The notes below the pieces were generated by a model. It was not told where the DNA came from, ran no database searches, and worked only from the letters and a program-made list of their open reading frames with translations. From assembly GCF_004339015.1 (NCBI RefSeq), contig NZ_SMFQ01000004.1:619901-683900 (forward strand): a stretch of 64,000 bases of DNA. The letters run 5' to 3'. The position numbers were made by a program, and so were the translations under genes. Source of the stretch: Cocleimonas flava (GTDB lineage: Bacteria; Pseudomonadota; Gammaproteobacteria; Thiotrichales; Thiotrichaceae). Shown here in pieces: positions 17,952-26,830 of this stretch (the stretch's first letter is position 1; each line of letters begins with the position of its first letter).

Positions 17952-18943
17952 TGAAATTCTCGGATGAACCTATCCCAGGAGAAAACCTGAGCATATTACC
18001 GGGGCACAGTTCGTTTGGTCGATTAGAACGTATTTTACGCGCAGGACATTTCACCGTCACCTCTGAAATGGCGCCTCCAGATTCTGCAGACCCACAAGAA
18101 GTCTATAAACAAGCAGCCCTTTTCGATGGTGTCACGGATGCTATTAATGCCACAGATGGTTCAGGTGCAAACTGTCATATGTCGAGTGTTGGCGTATGTT
18201 CTTTGCTAACCCGCAAAGGCTATTCGATGGTGATGCAAATTTCATGTCGAGATAAAAACCGTATCGCTATTCAAGGTGATGTCTTGGGTGCTTCTGCCAT
18301 GGGTGTGGCAAACATGCTTTGCTTAACCGGCGATGGTGTTCAGGCTGGCGATCATCCAGAGGCTAAACCCGTTTTTGATCTTGATGCTATGACACTACTT
18401 CAAACGATTAAAATAATGCGTGATGAGAAACGTTTTTTAAGCGGGCGTAAACTTGATACACCACCCCACTCTTTTCTTGGCGCTGCCGCAAACCCTTTTG
18501 CAGAACCCAGGGAATTCAGAGTTGATCGTTTGGCAAAGAAAATCGAAGCTGGCGCACAGTTTATTCAAACACAGTACTGTTTTGATATTCCGGTATTTAA
18601 AGAATATATGGCGCGTGCTGGTGATAAAGGCTTACTAGATAAAGTGTTTATTTTAGCCGGAGTTGGTCCTATGGCGTCAGCACGTTCTGCGACCTGGATA
18701 CGTGACAACGTACCAGGGATTCATATCCCGGACTGGGTCATAAAAAGATTGAAAGATGCTGAAAACCCGAAACAGGAAGGTCAGCAAATTTGTATCGAGC
18801 TCATGCAACAACTAAAAGAAATCGAAGGTGTTGCAGGAGTACACGTGATGGCATACAGACAAGAATCTTCTGTAAAAGACATCGTTTTAAAATCTGGCGT
18901 TTTAGGAGATAGAATTCCTTGGCACCCAGATCAGGCTGAGTAA
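17951..18943 (+). CDS. metF: Methylenetetrahydrofolate reductase, MetF-like
   Basis: 330 residues, TIM-barrel MTHFR fold with FAD. Motifs visible: VTSEMAPPDSADP near the N-terminus (catalytic Glu region), NMLCLTGDGVQAGDH (~residues 118-132) and GAQFIQTQYCFDI (~198-210). Normally reduces methylene-THF; placed after a corrinoid methyltransferase set it would more likely run in reverse, oxidising methyl-THF to methylene-THF. Overlaps metV by one base. A 58-bp gap with a strong GAGGAGA site precedes the next gene. Confidence 0.9.
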   Translation: MKFSDEPIPGENLSILPGHSSFGRLERILRAGHFTVTSEMAPPDSADPQEVYKQAALFDGVTDAINATDGSGANCHMSSVGVCSLLTRKGYSMVMQISCRDKNRIAIQGDVLGASAMGVANMLCLTGDGVQAGDHPEAKPVFDLDAMTLLQTIKIMRDEKRFLSGRKLDTPPHSFLGAAANPFAEPREFRVDRLAKKIEAGAQFIQTQYCFDIPVFKEYMARAGDKGLLDKVFILAGVGPMASARSATWIRDNVPGIHIPDWVIKRLKDAENPKQEGQQICIELMQQLKEIEGVAGVHVMAYRQESSVKDIVLKSGVLGDRIPWHPDQAE

Positions 18944-19001
18944 TCTGAATATTCATTTGCTGTACCTTGGATAAACTCAATGTAAAAAGAGGAGAAGTAA
19001 A

Positions 19002-19895
19002 ATGACCAGAACGATATTAAGCTCGCACAGTAAAGAAATTGCGATTGGTTTTAATGAACCCTTTGTCATGATCGGTGAGAGAATCAACCCCACTGGCAGG
19101 AAAATTCTTGCTGAAGAAATGAAAAACGGTGATTTTACACGTGTAGAAATGGATACCCTGGCTCAGCTAGCTGCCGGGGCTCAAATGCTGGATGTAAATG
19201 CCGGCATACCTTTAGCTGACGAACCTAAAATTCTCGCAGACACCATCAAATTGGTCCAATCAATTACGGATGTCCCACTGTCTATTGATTCATCCATCGT
19301 CGCTGCTTTGGAAGCAGGACTTGAAGTCTATCAAGGTCGCCCCTTAGTGAATTCAGTTACTGGTGAAGAAGATCGTCTGGAAGATGTATTACCTCTCATC
19401 AAAAAATACAACTGTGCTGTGGTTGCAATCTCAAACGATGAAACAGGAATCTCGGAAGACCCGAATGTACGCTTTGAAGTAGCGAAAAAAATAATCGAAA
19501 GAGCTCAGGATTATGGTATCAAAGCCGAAGACGTAGTGGTCGATCCACTGGTGATGCCAGTTGGTGCAATCAACGATGCTGGAAAACAGGTATTGCATTT
19601 AATCAGTCGCTTACGTAATGAATTAAAAGTAAATACCACCTGTGGTGCATCTAACTTTAGTTTTGGTATTCCTAACCGAAATGGTATGAATGCGTCATTC
19701 ATTAGTATGGCAATGGGGGCTGGGATGACATCAGCCATCGTGAATCCATTACACACAGAAGTGGTTCAGGCTGTACGAGCAGCTGATGTGGTGATGGGCA
19801 ATGACCCTGATTGCGCACAATGGCTTTCTAATTATCGTGAACCACCTGCAGCAGGAGCACGCGAACGTTCTGGACGTCGCCGTCGCAGAGGTTAA
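19002..19895 (+). CDS. Methyltetrahydrofolate:corrinoid methyltransferase with Arg-rich tail
   Basis: 297 residues, pterin-binding (DHPS-like) TIM barrel of the AcsE/MtgA group, which moves a methyl group between a corrinoid protein and tetrahydrofolate. Signature MIGERINPTGRK (~residues 23-34), with pterin-contact segments DVNAGIP, NSVTGEE and CGASNFSFG. After the barrel the C-terminus becomes GARERSGRRRRRG, with 7 Arg in 13 residues, which is not needed for the fold. Start ATG follows GAGGAGA. Same operon as the corrinoid protein. Confidence 0.9.
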   Translation: MTRTILSSHSKEIAIGFNEPFVMIGERINPTGRKILAEEMKNGDFTRVEMDTLAQLAAGAQMLDVNAGIPLADEPKILADTIKLVQSITDVPLSIDSSIVAALEAGLEVYQGRPLVNSVTGEEDRLEDVLPLIKKYNCAVVAISNDETGISEDPNVRFEVAKKIIERAQDYGIKAEDVVVDPLVMPVGAINDAGKQVLHLISRLRNELKVNTTCGASNFSFGIPNRNGMNASFISMAMGAGMTSAIVNPLHTEVVQAVRAADVVMGNDPDCAQWLSNYREPPAAGARERSGRRRRRG

Positions 19896-19896
19896 C

Positions 19897-20310
19897 ATGA
19901 CAGACATTTTGAGCATTAATAACAAAGAGGATTCTCACTTAACCGGGAGTTGTCATTGCGGTGGCGTAAAGTACCGCATCGATGGACCAGCACGGGACGT
20001 GGTTAATTGCTTTTGCTCAGAATGTCGTAAAACCAGTGGTCATCATGTTGCGGCAACACGCATCAATAAAGATCACTTAACAATAGAATCTGAAAACACC
20101 TTAAAGTGGTATGAATGTTCACCTGGCACTTTTAAGGGGTTCTGCGAAAATTGTGGTGGCAATGTCTTCTGGGACAACAATAAGGATAATCAAATCAGCA
20201 TTGGTGCGGGAACTCTAGATGCACCAACACACTTAAAAACGGTAGGCAACATCCACACTGAAGATGCCAGTGATTATTGTGTTATTCCTGCTCTAGAAAA
20301 TGATAAATAG
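19897..20310 (+). CDS. GFA-family (glutathione-formaldehyde-activating-like) protein
   Basis: 137 residues from the ATG at 19897, one base after the previous stop; a longer frame reaching back to 19801 lies inside the methyltransferase gene and is rejected. Two zinc sites are visible: CHCGG (~residues 16-20) with CFCSEC (~37-42), and CENCGG near 78. GFA proteins were named for glutathione-dependent formaldehyde activation, although the enzymatic role is disputed. Its place in a one-carbon operon makes a formaldehyde-related role plausible, not proven. Confidence 0.88.
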   Translation: MTDILSINNKEDSHLTGSCHCGGVKYRIDGPARDVVNCFCSECRKTSGHHVAATRINKDHLTIESENTLKWYECSPGTFKGFCENCGGNVFWDNNKDNQISIGAGTLDAPTHLKTVGNIHTEDASDYCVIPALENDK

Positions 20311-20324
20311 ATTGAGATAAATGA

Positions 20325-22415
20325 ATGAGCACTTTTAAAGTCGTTTTTACGCCATCAGGTATTCGCGGAGACATAAAAGAAGGCACAGATGTATTATCTG
20401 CAGCGAGAGAATTAGGCGCAGATGTTGCTTCACTCTGCGGTGGCAATGGCTTATGCACCCGTTGCAAAGTTAAATTAAGTACAGGCTCGTTTCCTAAACA
20501 CCAAATAGAATCTCAGACACAACACCTCTCCCCTATTACTTCTGCCGAAAGAGAGCGGATCAGTGAAGCAGACTTAGAACAAGGCTACCGACTCAGTTGC
20601 AGTGCAAAGATACAAGGCGACATCGTCATTGATGTTCCAGCAGAAAGTCAGACACACCAGCAGGTCATTCGTAAAGATGCGACCGTGTTAGATATAGAAA
20701 ACAAACCAGCCGTTAAACTGATCACAGTCGATGTTGAAGAACCAGATTTAAATTCACCCACGGGAGATTTAGAAAGGCTCAAAGACGCCATTGAGTTCGA
20801 GACAAGTCTCACTGACTTATCGATTGAAACCCATTTATTACGCGATCTACAACCTGCGCTTCGAAAAGGTAAATGGACAGTGACTGTTGCCATTTATGAG
20901 AACCAGCGCATTATTGGTATTTGGTCAGGTAAACAAGAAGATGCTTATGGCTTGGCAGTCGATATGGGCTCTACTACCATTGCTGGTCATTTGTGTAATC
21001 TAGCTACCGGTGAAGTGCTCGCATCACACGGCATTATGAACCCTCAAATACGCTTTGGTGAAGATTTGATGAGCCGGGTTTCGTATTCAATGATGAATCC
21101 AGGCGGTGATTTAAAAATGACCGCTGCAATCAGAGAAGGCATTAATCATTTAGTTGATCAGCTGTTGATTGAGGCAAATACCTCACCTCGACCTGATGAC
21201 AAACCAGTGACTAAAGATTTACTGCTAGATGCCACCTTTGTCGGCAATCCGGTTATGCACCATATTTTTCTTGGGATCGACCCCGTTGAGTTAGGTGGAG
21301 CGCCATTCGCATTAGCGACCCAAGCTTCGATGACCTTACCCGCTAGAGATTTAGATCTACATTTGGCAGCTGGCGCACAGGTTTATTTACCGCCTTGTAT
21401 TGCCGGACATGTTGGTGCTGATGCAGCTGCAGTAGTGCTATCTGAAGCACCTTACAAGAATGACGCGATGACACTCATTATCGACGTGGGCACCAATGCT
21501 GAAATTATTCTAGGCAACAAGAAAAAGCTGGTAGCGGCCTCATCCCCAACTGGGCCTGCCTTCGAAGGCGCACAAATTCATAATGGGCAACGTGCTGCAC
21601 CGGGCGCGATTGAAAGAGTTCGAATTGATCCTGAAACGCTGGAACCACGCTATAAAGTGATAGGGGTAGATCTCTGGTCGGACGATCCTGGTTTCGATGA
21701 AGCTATTGGCGAGACGGGCGTCACCGGCATTTGTGGTTCGGGCATCATCGAAGCTATTGCCACCATGTATCTCGCAGGCATTGTGACCACTGATGGCGTC
21801 ATTAACGGTGAAAAAGCCAGTATATCTGCGCGCATTGTTAACGATGGAAAAACCTGGGCTTACAAAATGGTGGCGAGTAAAAACGATGATAGCGACATCA
21901 ACTCGGCCAGATCTGAAACAGGTGTTCTGATAACTCAAAATGATATTCGTGCCATTCAACTCGCAAAAGGCACGCTCTATGCCAGCGTGCAATTATTGAT
22001 GGATAAGATACACGTCAAGAAAATCGAGCAGATCCGTTTTGCCGGTGCATTTGGTGCGCACATCGATCCGAAATACGCCATGCTTTTGGGAATGATTCCA
22101 GACTGTCCTCTCGATCAGGTGCAATCTGTAGGCAATGCCGCCGGAACAGGCGCAAGAATTGCCTTAACCAATCTGGCGGGACGTCGTGAAATCGAAAATG
22201 AGGTATTGCGCATGGAAAAAATTGAAACAGCTACGGAAGCCAGTTTTCAGGATTACTTCGTAAATGCCATGGCAATTCCACACAAGATAGATACCTTCGA
22301 ACACCTATCTCAGGTTGTTTTTCTGCCTGCAAAAGAAGAATCATCTTCAGACTCGCCGCGCTTAAGAAGAAGGCGTCGTTCATCTCGTGGCGGTAAACCA
22401 AACATATCGCGATAA
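20325..22415 (+). CDS. RACo-type corrinoid reductive activator (2Fe-2S + ASKHA/DUF4445)
   Basis: 696 residues. An N-terminal 2Fe-2S ferredoxin domain has C38-x5-C44-x2-C47 and C92. A linker is followed by an ASKHA/DUF4445 ATPase with AVDMGSTTIAGHL, VGNPVMHH and IDVGTNAEIILG motifs. RACo/RamA-like proteins use ATP to return the inactive Co(II) form of corrinoid proteins to Co(I), needed especially under oxygen. The C-terminus is an added basic tail, SPRLRRRRRSSRGG onwards, with 9 Arg/Lys in the last 18 residues. Last gene of the operon; its 3' end overlaps the opposing regulator gene by 106 bp. Confidence 0.9.
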   Translation: MSTFKVVFTPSGIRGDIKEGTDVLSAARELGADVASLCGGNGLCTRCKVKLSTGSFPKHQIESQTQHLSPITSAERERISEADLEQGYRLSCSAKIQGDIVIDVPAESQTHQQVIRKDATVLDIENKPAVKLITVDVEEPDLNSPTGDLERLKDAIEFETSLTDLSIETHLLRDLQPALRKGKWTVTVAIYENQRIIGIWSGKQEDAYGLAVDMGSTTIAGHLCNLATGEVLASHGIMNPQIRFGEDLMSRVSYSMMNPGGDLKMTAAIREGINHLVDQLLIEANTSPRPDDKPVTKDLLLDATFVGNPVMHHIFLGIDPVELGGAPFALATQASMTLPARDLDLHLAAGAQVYLPPCIAGHVGADAAAVVLSEAPYKNDAMTLIIDVGTNAEIILGNKKKLVAASSPTGPAFEGAQIHNGQRAAPGAIERVRIDPETLEPRYKVIGVDLWSDDPGFDEAIGETGVTGICGSGIIEAIATMYLAGIVTTDGVINGEKASISARIVNDGKTWAYKMVASKNDDSDINSARSETGVLITQNDIRAIQLAKGTLYASVQLLMDKIHVKKIEQIRFAGAFGAHIDPKYAMLLGMIPDCPLDQVQSVGNAAGTGARIALTNLAGRREIENEVLRMEKIETATEASFQDYFVNAMAIPHKIDTFEHLSQVVFLPAKEESSSDSPRLRRRRRSSRGGKPNISR

Positions 22416-23338
22416 CATTTACTAAAGTGAGGAGCCGATGAAAAACCACAGACAAGTGATATATCAATAATCGCCTTTTCTGTTTGTAACAACAGTCTTC
22501 TGGCGTTGCGTAAACGTAATCCCAAATAATATTGCGTAGGTGTGCAGTTCAAATAACTTCGGAATAAACGCTCGAGTTGACGTCTTGAAATGCTGACTAA
22601 ACTGGATAATTCGTCAGGCGTTAATGGATCTTCAATATTTGCTTCCATCAGCATTACGGCTTCGGTCAATTTAGGTTGACTCGTACCGATTTGCTGTCTT
22701 AAGGGAACACGTTGTCTGTCGGTCATATTACGCACATGATCAACCAGAATAGTTTCACTCACAGCCGCCGCAAGTACTCTTCCATATTGACGTGAAATCA
22801 AATGATGCATCATGTCGAAAGGCGTTGTGCCGCCCGCGCAGGTATAACGATTACGATCCACTTCATAAATATCATCAGTGATATTTAAATGGGGAAATTC
22901 TTCGCGCATAGACGCTATGTTTTCCCAATGCAAAGTACAACGATAGCCATCGAGTAAGCCTGCCTTCGCTAAAATATAGGCACCAGTGCATAAGGCACCG
23001 AGCACGACCCCTCTTTTATCCTGATAACGTAAATACTTGCCTATTGATTCTGACCAGGTACTGCTGATTTTTACGCCGCCGCAAACAAACAGCATGTCAT
23101 AAACATCAGTATCTTGATAATTACGGTTAGGTTTAACTTCTAGCCCATTACTTGCCATGACTAATTCATCATTAGGCGTAATCGTCTCCCAGGTATACAG
23201 TTCAGCGCCTTGTAAACGATTTGCTAATCGCAGCGTATCGATTGCAGCCGCATACGCAATCAAAGAAAATCCGGGCAACGCCAGAAATCCAAAATGTTTC
23301 GGAGAGAAATTCTCACTTGTTAAGTCTTCAGTGATCAA
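22310..23338 (-). CDS. GlxA/GbdR-like AraC-family regulator
   Basis: 342 residues: an N-terminal DJ-1/PfpI (GATase1-like) domain (~15-185) and a C-terminal AraC double helix-turn-helix (~225-330; SISRRQLERLFRSYL, ACGFxSxxHFSKCYR-type element as VCGFSSAPHFSKCYRDMFG). The architecture and the PLRQQIGTSQPKLTEAVMLMEANIEDPL stretch resemble GbdR, the glycine-betaine/dimethylglycine regulator of pseudomonads. That suits control of the adjacent methyl-transfer operon; this is an inference. Overlaps the RACo gene tail-to-tail by 106 bp. Confidence 0.88.
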   Translation of the reverse strand: MITEDLTSENFSPKHFGFLALPGFSLIAYAAAIDTLRLANRLQGAELYTWETITPNDELVMASNGLEVKPNRNYQDTDVYDMLFVCGGVKISSTWSESIGKYLRYQDKRGVVLGALCTGAYILAKAGLLDGYRCTLHWENIASMREEFPHLNITDDIYEVDRNRYTCAGGTTPFDMMHHLISRQYGRVLAAAVSETILVDHVRNMTDRQRVPLRQQIGTSQPKLTEAVMLMEANIEDPLTPDELSSLVSISRRQLERLFRSYLNCTPTQYYLGLRLRNARRLLLQTEKAIIDISLVCGFSSAPHFSKCYRDMFGLPPRDERRLLLKRGESEDDSSFAGRKTT

Positions 23339-23460
23339 CGATGCTTATACCTATGTAACAGTCACAATATTACTCAGAGTATAATTTAATAATTTAAATT
23401 AGCATCTTTTAATTATCATTATTTGATAAGCAAATCCTTATGTATTTTTTCATAGCTTAT

Positions 23461-23494
23461 AAAAAAACTGCCTGTAAGTGGGGAGGTGCCTTTT
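23461..23494 (-). repeat. C-rich terminator-like element, copy e (minus orientation)
   Basis: On the minus strand AAAAGGCACCTCCCCACTTA then CAGGCAGTTTTTTT. The most diverged core (CCTCCCC). Sits in the ~296-bp divergent region between the GbdR-like gene and the Lrp gene, pointing toward the former's start, so it is not at the 3' end of any gene. Confidence 0.75.
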
Positions 23495-23634
23495 ATATAC
23501 TCAGATAAACTGTCCTTATAATTAATAAGAAATTAAGATGCTTTATAATGAACTTTTTTGGCATAATATCTCTCTATTCCTTCAGTACCAAGAACAAACC
23601 CAAACATCTGCATTAGTAAACAGGATGAAATATC

Positions 23635-24123
23635 GTGATAGAAAAAAATAAAGTACTTCAACTGGATTCCATAGATAAACGCATTCTGGAAGAGCTACAA
23701 CATAATGCAAGAATTTCAAACGTTGAATTATCAAAACGTGTTAACCTAAGTCCCACACCCTGTCTTGAAAGAGTCAAACGTCTTGAAAAAGCAGAAGTTA
23801 TTCAAGGCTATCACGCCATCATTTGTCCCGTAAAAACAAACACGTCTTTATTAGTATTCATCGAGGTCACTCTGGAAAAAACGAACAATGAAGTTTTTAG
23901 AGAATTTTCCAACAGAGTAAAAAACTATTCTGAAATACTAGAATGTCACATGATAGCAGGTGGTTTTGATTATCTATTGAAGCTTCGCTTTAGCGATATT
24001 CAACAATATCGAGAGTTTCTGGGAAAAGGGTTAGATACATTGCCCTATGTTTCACTCACTCATACCAATATTGTCAGTGAAGAAGTGAAAGACACTACTT
24101 ACAACGACCTCAGAAATATATAA
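23635..24123 (+). CDS. Lrp/AsnC-family regulator
   Basis: 162 residues. An N-terminal helix-turn-helix (LDSIDKRILEELQHNARISNVELSKRVNLSPTPCLERVKRLE) and a C-terminal RAM/AsnC ligand domain. The helix-turn-helix and length fit Lrp-like regulators of amino-acid metabolism. GTG start, preceded by AGGAT about 10 bp upstream. Upstream of and in the same direction as the ABC importer, whose control is a plausible role. Confidence 0.92.
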   Translation: MIEKNKVLQLDSIDKRILEELQHNARISNVELSKRVNLSPTPCLERVKRLEKAEVIQGYHAIICPVKTNTSLLVFIEVTLEKTNNEVFREFSNRVKNYSEILECHMIAGGFDYLLKLRFSDIQQYREFLGKGLDTLPYVSLTHTNIVSEEVKDTTYNDLRNI

Positions 24124-24153
24124 CTCCAAAAACTGACTAAATAATTCTTAAAG

Positions 24154-24170
24154 ACAGGATTTAATCCTGT
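24154..24170 (+). terminator. Short hairpin after the Lrp gene
   Basis: ACAGGAT-TTA-ATCCTGT, seven perfect base pairs with a 3-nt loop, followed by a poor T-run (TATTT). Possible weak terminator 31 bp after the stop. Confidence 0.4.
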
Positions 24171-24326
24171 TATTTGCCATAAAACGACATATAAATACAT
24201 ATTAAACACTTAGAAAATTAATATTAATCATAAGTTTGACAATGAATATTCCTTAACCTATATTTTTTACAGAATTAATGAATAAAACCAGCTTTTTTAA
24301 TAATAAAACCACAGACCCTTAAATTT

Positions 24327-25430
24327 ATGCCTGTAAACAAAGAAGATTACTTAGTTAGATTCGAAAATGTTCAAAAGAGTTATGATGGCGAAATCCTCGT
24401 TGTTAAAGACCTAAATTTAAATATGGCAAAAGGTGAGTTTCTCACCATGTTAGGCCCCTCAGGGTCAGGCAAAACAACTTGCCTCATGATGCTCGCAGGT
24501 TTTGAGCCAGCCACACACGGTGAAATATACCTAGACAATGTCCCAATAAACCGTGTTCCTCCGCATAAACGCGGTATCGGCATGGTTTTCCAAAGCTACG
24601 CACTATTCCCACACATGACTATCGGTGAAAATTTATCTTTCCCTTTAGAAGTTCGAAAGATGGGAAAATCAGAGCGCGAAGCAAAAGTTAAAAATGCCTT
24701 AGACATGGTGCAATTAGGTAACTTTGCAGATAGACGTCCAGCGCAATTGTCTGGTGGTCAGCAACAACGAGTTGCCGTAGCAAGGTCTTTAGTATTTGAT
24801 CCAGATGTTGTCCTGATGGATGAACCTTTAGGCGCATTAGATAAAAACTTACGCGAACAAATGCAGTATGAAATCAAACACATACACGAAAGACTTGGTG
24901 TAACAGTTTTATATGTAACGCACGACCAAAGCGAAGCGCTGACAATGTCAGACCGCGTTGCAGTATTCGATGCTGGTGTTATCCAGCAATTAGCACCACC
25001 CAATATTCTTTATGAAGAGCCTGAAAATGCATTCGTTGCTGATTTTATTGGTGATAACAATTGCCTCCATGGCATAGTCACCAGTGAAACTGAAAACAGC
25101 TGCGTAGTTAAAACCGATGATGGCTCTCAGATACAAGCGAATAAAATTAATATCAAGGGAGTCGGACAGCCTTCTACATTATCTATCCGACCTGAACGCG
25201 TTATTGTTAACCCAGAACCTGGTCAGGTACCTAATATATTTGAAGCCAAGGCTGCGGAACTCATTTACCTCGGCGACCACATTCGTACGCGCATGGAAGT
25301 CTGTGGAAATGATAATTTTTACGTGAAGATCCCCAATTCTTCACACCATGCTGATCTTAATAAAGGCGATACCGTCAAGATCGGCTGGAATGAATATGAT
25401 TGTCGCGCATTAGACGCGTTTGATAATTAA
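24327..25430 (+). CDS. PotA-like ABC importer ATPase
   Basis: 367 residues, ATPase of the polyamine/opine/phosphonate-type family. Walker A GPSGSGKTT (~residues 45-53), signature LSGGQQQR (~145-152), Walker B VVLMDEP (~168) and a switch His in YVTHD, then a C-terminal TOBE domain (~280-365). Energises the two permeases at 26831 and 28119. Transported compound not readable; marine relatives serve polyamines and quaternary or related amines. Confidence 0.92.
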   Translation: MPVNKEDYLVRFENVQKSYDGEILVVKDLNLNMAKGEFLTMLGPSGSGKTTCLMMLAGFEPATHGEIYLDNVPINRVPPHKRGIGMVFQSYALFPHMTIGENLSFPLEVRKMGKSEREAKVKNALDMVQLGNFADRRPAQLSGGQQQRVAVARSLVFDPDVVLMDEPLGALDKNLREQMQYEIKHIHERLGVTVLYVTHDQSEALTMSDRVAVFDAGVIQQLAPPNILYEEPENAFVADFIGDNNCLHGIVTSETENSCVVKTDDGSQIQANKINIKGVGQPSTLSIRPERVIVNPEPGQVPNIFEAKAAELIYLGDHIRTRMEVCGNDNFYVKIPNSSHHADLNKGDTVKIGWNEYDCRALDAFDN

Positions 25431-25544
25431 AGACTCTAAACCCCAGAGTCATATACGGATTTGGCATTAGCCTCTTACCTGTGCGGAAGAAACAATATCC
25501 GCACTTTTCATCAAGAACATTATTACCATCAAAGGAGATTAATA

Positions 25545-26642
25545 ATGAAAACTTTTATCCAGTGTAGCCTAGCTACTGCAGTACTTGCAGCAAGCGTAAG
25601 CACAGCTCAAGCAAAAACCGAAATGGTTGTTGTATCTTGGGGTGGCGCTTATACAAAAAGTCAGCAGAAAGCTTATCACGAGCCCTACATGAAGGAACAT
25701 CCAGACGTCAAGATCATCAATGATGACTCTGCAGCTGAAGGCGCATCTAAATTACGTGCTCAAGCAGAAGCTGGAAAAATCTCATGGGATTTGGTCGATG
25801 TTGTTCCTGATGATGCTGTTGCACTTTGTGACGAAGGTCTAGCCCTCGAAGTTGATGTTGATAAACTATTAGCACCAGCTCCAGATGGAACACCTGCTTC
25901 TGAAGACTTTGGCGATTCTCTTGTTTCACCATGTTTCATTCCACAGATTGTTTACTCAACAACTATCGGTTTCCGTACTGATAAAGTTGGCAGCACTCCA
26001 CCAACAAGCATAAACGATGTTTTTGATACTAAAAAATATCCTGGAAAACGTGCTCTACAAAAGAACCCAATCGGTAACCTTGAGTGGGCTTTAATGGCTG
26101 ACGGTGTTGCAGGTAAAGACGTTTATAAAGAGCTAGAGACTGAAGAAGGCGTAGCACGCGCATTCAAAAAGCTAGACACCATTAAGAAAGATGTAATCTG
26201 GTGGACGAAAGGTGCTCAACCTGGTCAGCTACTTGCTGATGGCGAAGTTGTAATGGCTTCTGCTTATAACGGTCGTCTATTCTCTGCAATTGTAGAAAAC
26301 AAGCAACCTGTTGGCATGATGTGGGATGCTCAGTTATTCGAACTAGACGGATGGATTATCCCTAAAGGTGCTCCTAACCTGGAAGAAGTTAAGAAATACT
26401 TAAAATTCGCTACAGATACACAGCGTTTAGCTGATCAGGCTAAGTATATTTCTTACGGTCCAGCACGTAAGTCGTCTGCAGCGTTAGTAGGTAAGCATGC
26501 TGAGCTAGGTATAGATATGGCTCCACACATGCCTACAAACCCAGCTAATGCTAAAAACACACTGTTTAAAGACATTAACTTTTGGGCTGATCGCAAAGAA
26601 GAACTTGCTGAGAAGTTTGAAGCTTGGTTAGCTAAAGGCTAA
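25545..26642 (+). CDS. PotD-like periplasmic substrate-binding protein
   Basis: 365 residues from the ATG at 25545, preceded by a strong AAAGGAGA; an upstream in-frame start at 25461 would spoil the signal peptide. The signal peptide MKTFIQCSLATAVLAASVSTAQA precedes TEMVVVSWGGAYTKSQQKAY, typical of the spermidine/putrescine-type cluster. Followed by a perfect terminator before the permease genes, which likely lets the binding protein be made in excess. Confidence 0.9.
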   Translation: MKTFIQCSLATAVLAASVSTAQAKTEMVVVSWGGAYTKSQQKAYHEPYMKEHPDVKIINDDSAAEGASKLRAQAEAGKISWDLVDVVPDDAVALCDEGLALEVDVDKLLAPAPDGTPASEDFGDSLVSPCFIPQIVYSTTIGFRTDKVGSTPPTSINDVFDTKKYPGKRALQKNPIGNLEWALMADGVAGKDVYKELETEEGVARAFKKLDTIKKDVIWWTKGAQPGQLLADGEVVMASAYNGRLFSAIVENKQPVGMMWDAQLFELDGWIIPKGAPNLEEVKKYLKFATDTQRLADQAKYISYGPARKSSAALVGKHAELGIDMAPHMPTNPANAKNTLFKDINFWADRKEELAEKFEAWLAKG

Positions 26643-26653
26643 TTAAAGCGCTT

Positions 26654-26684
26654 AAAAATAGCCGGATTTACTCCGGCTATTTTT
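26654..26684 (+). terminator. Strong hairpin between binding protein and permease genes
   Basis: Arms 26654-26666 and 26672-26684 pair perfectly (13 bp) around a 5-nt loop, the right arm ending in TATTTTT. Probably a partial terminator reducing permease expression relative to the binding protein. Confidence 0.88.
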
Positions 26685-26830
26685 ATTCACCTTTAATCTA
26701 ATTTACACAAGCTAGATAGTTTATACACGTTAGATAATATTTAGATAGAACAGCTAATAGAACAGCTAGAAACAGCATTTACTAATAGTTTCTCATCATA
26801 AAAGTACAACCCTAAATTCATGGATCTAGA

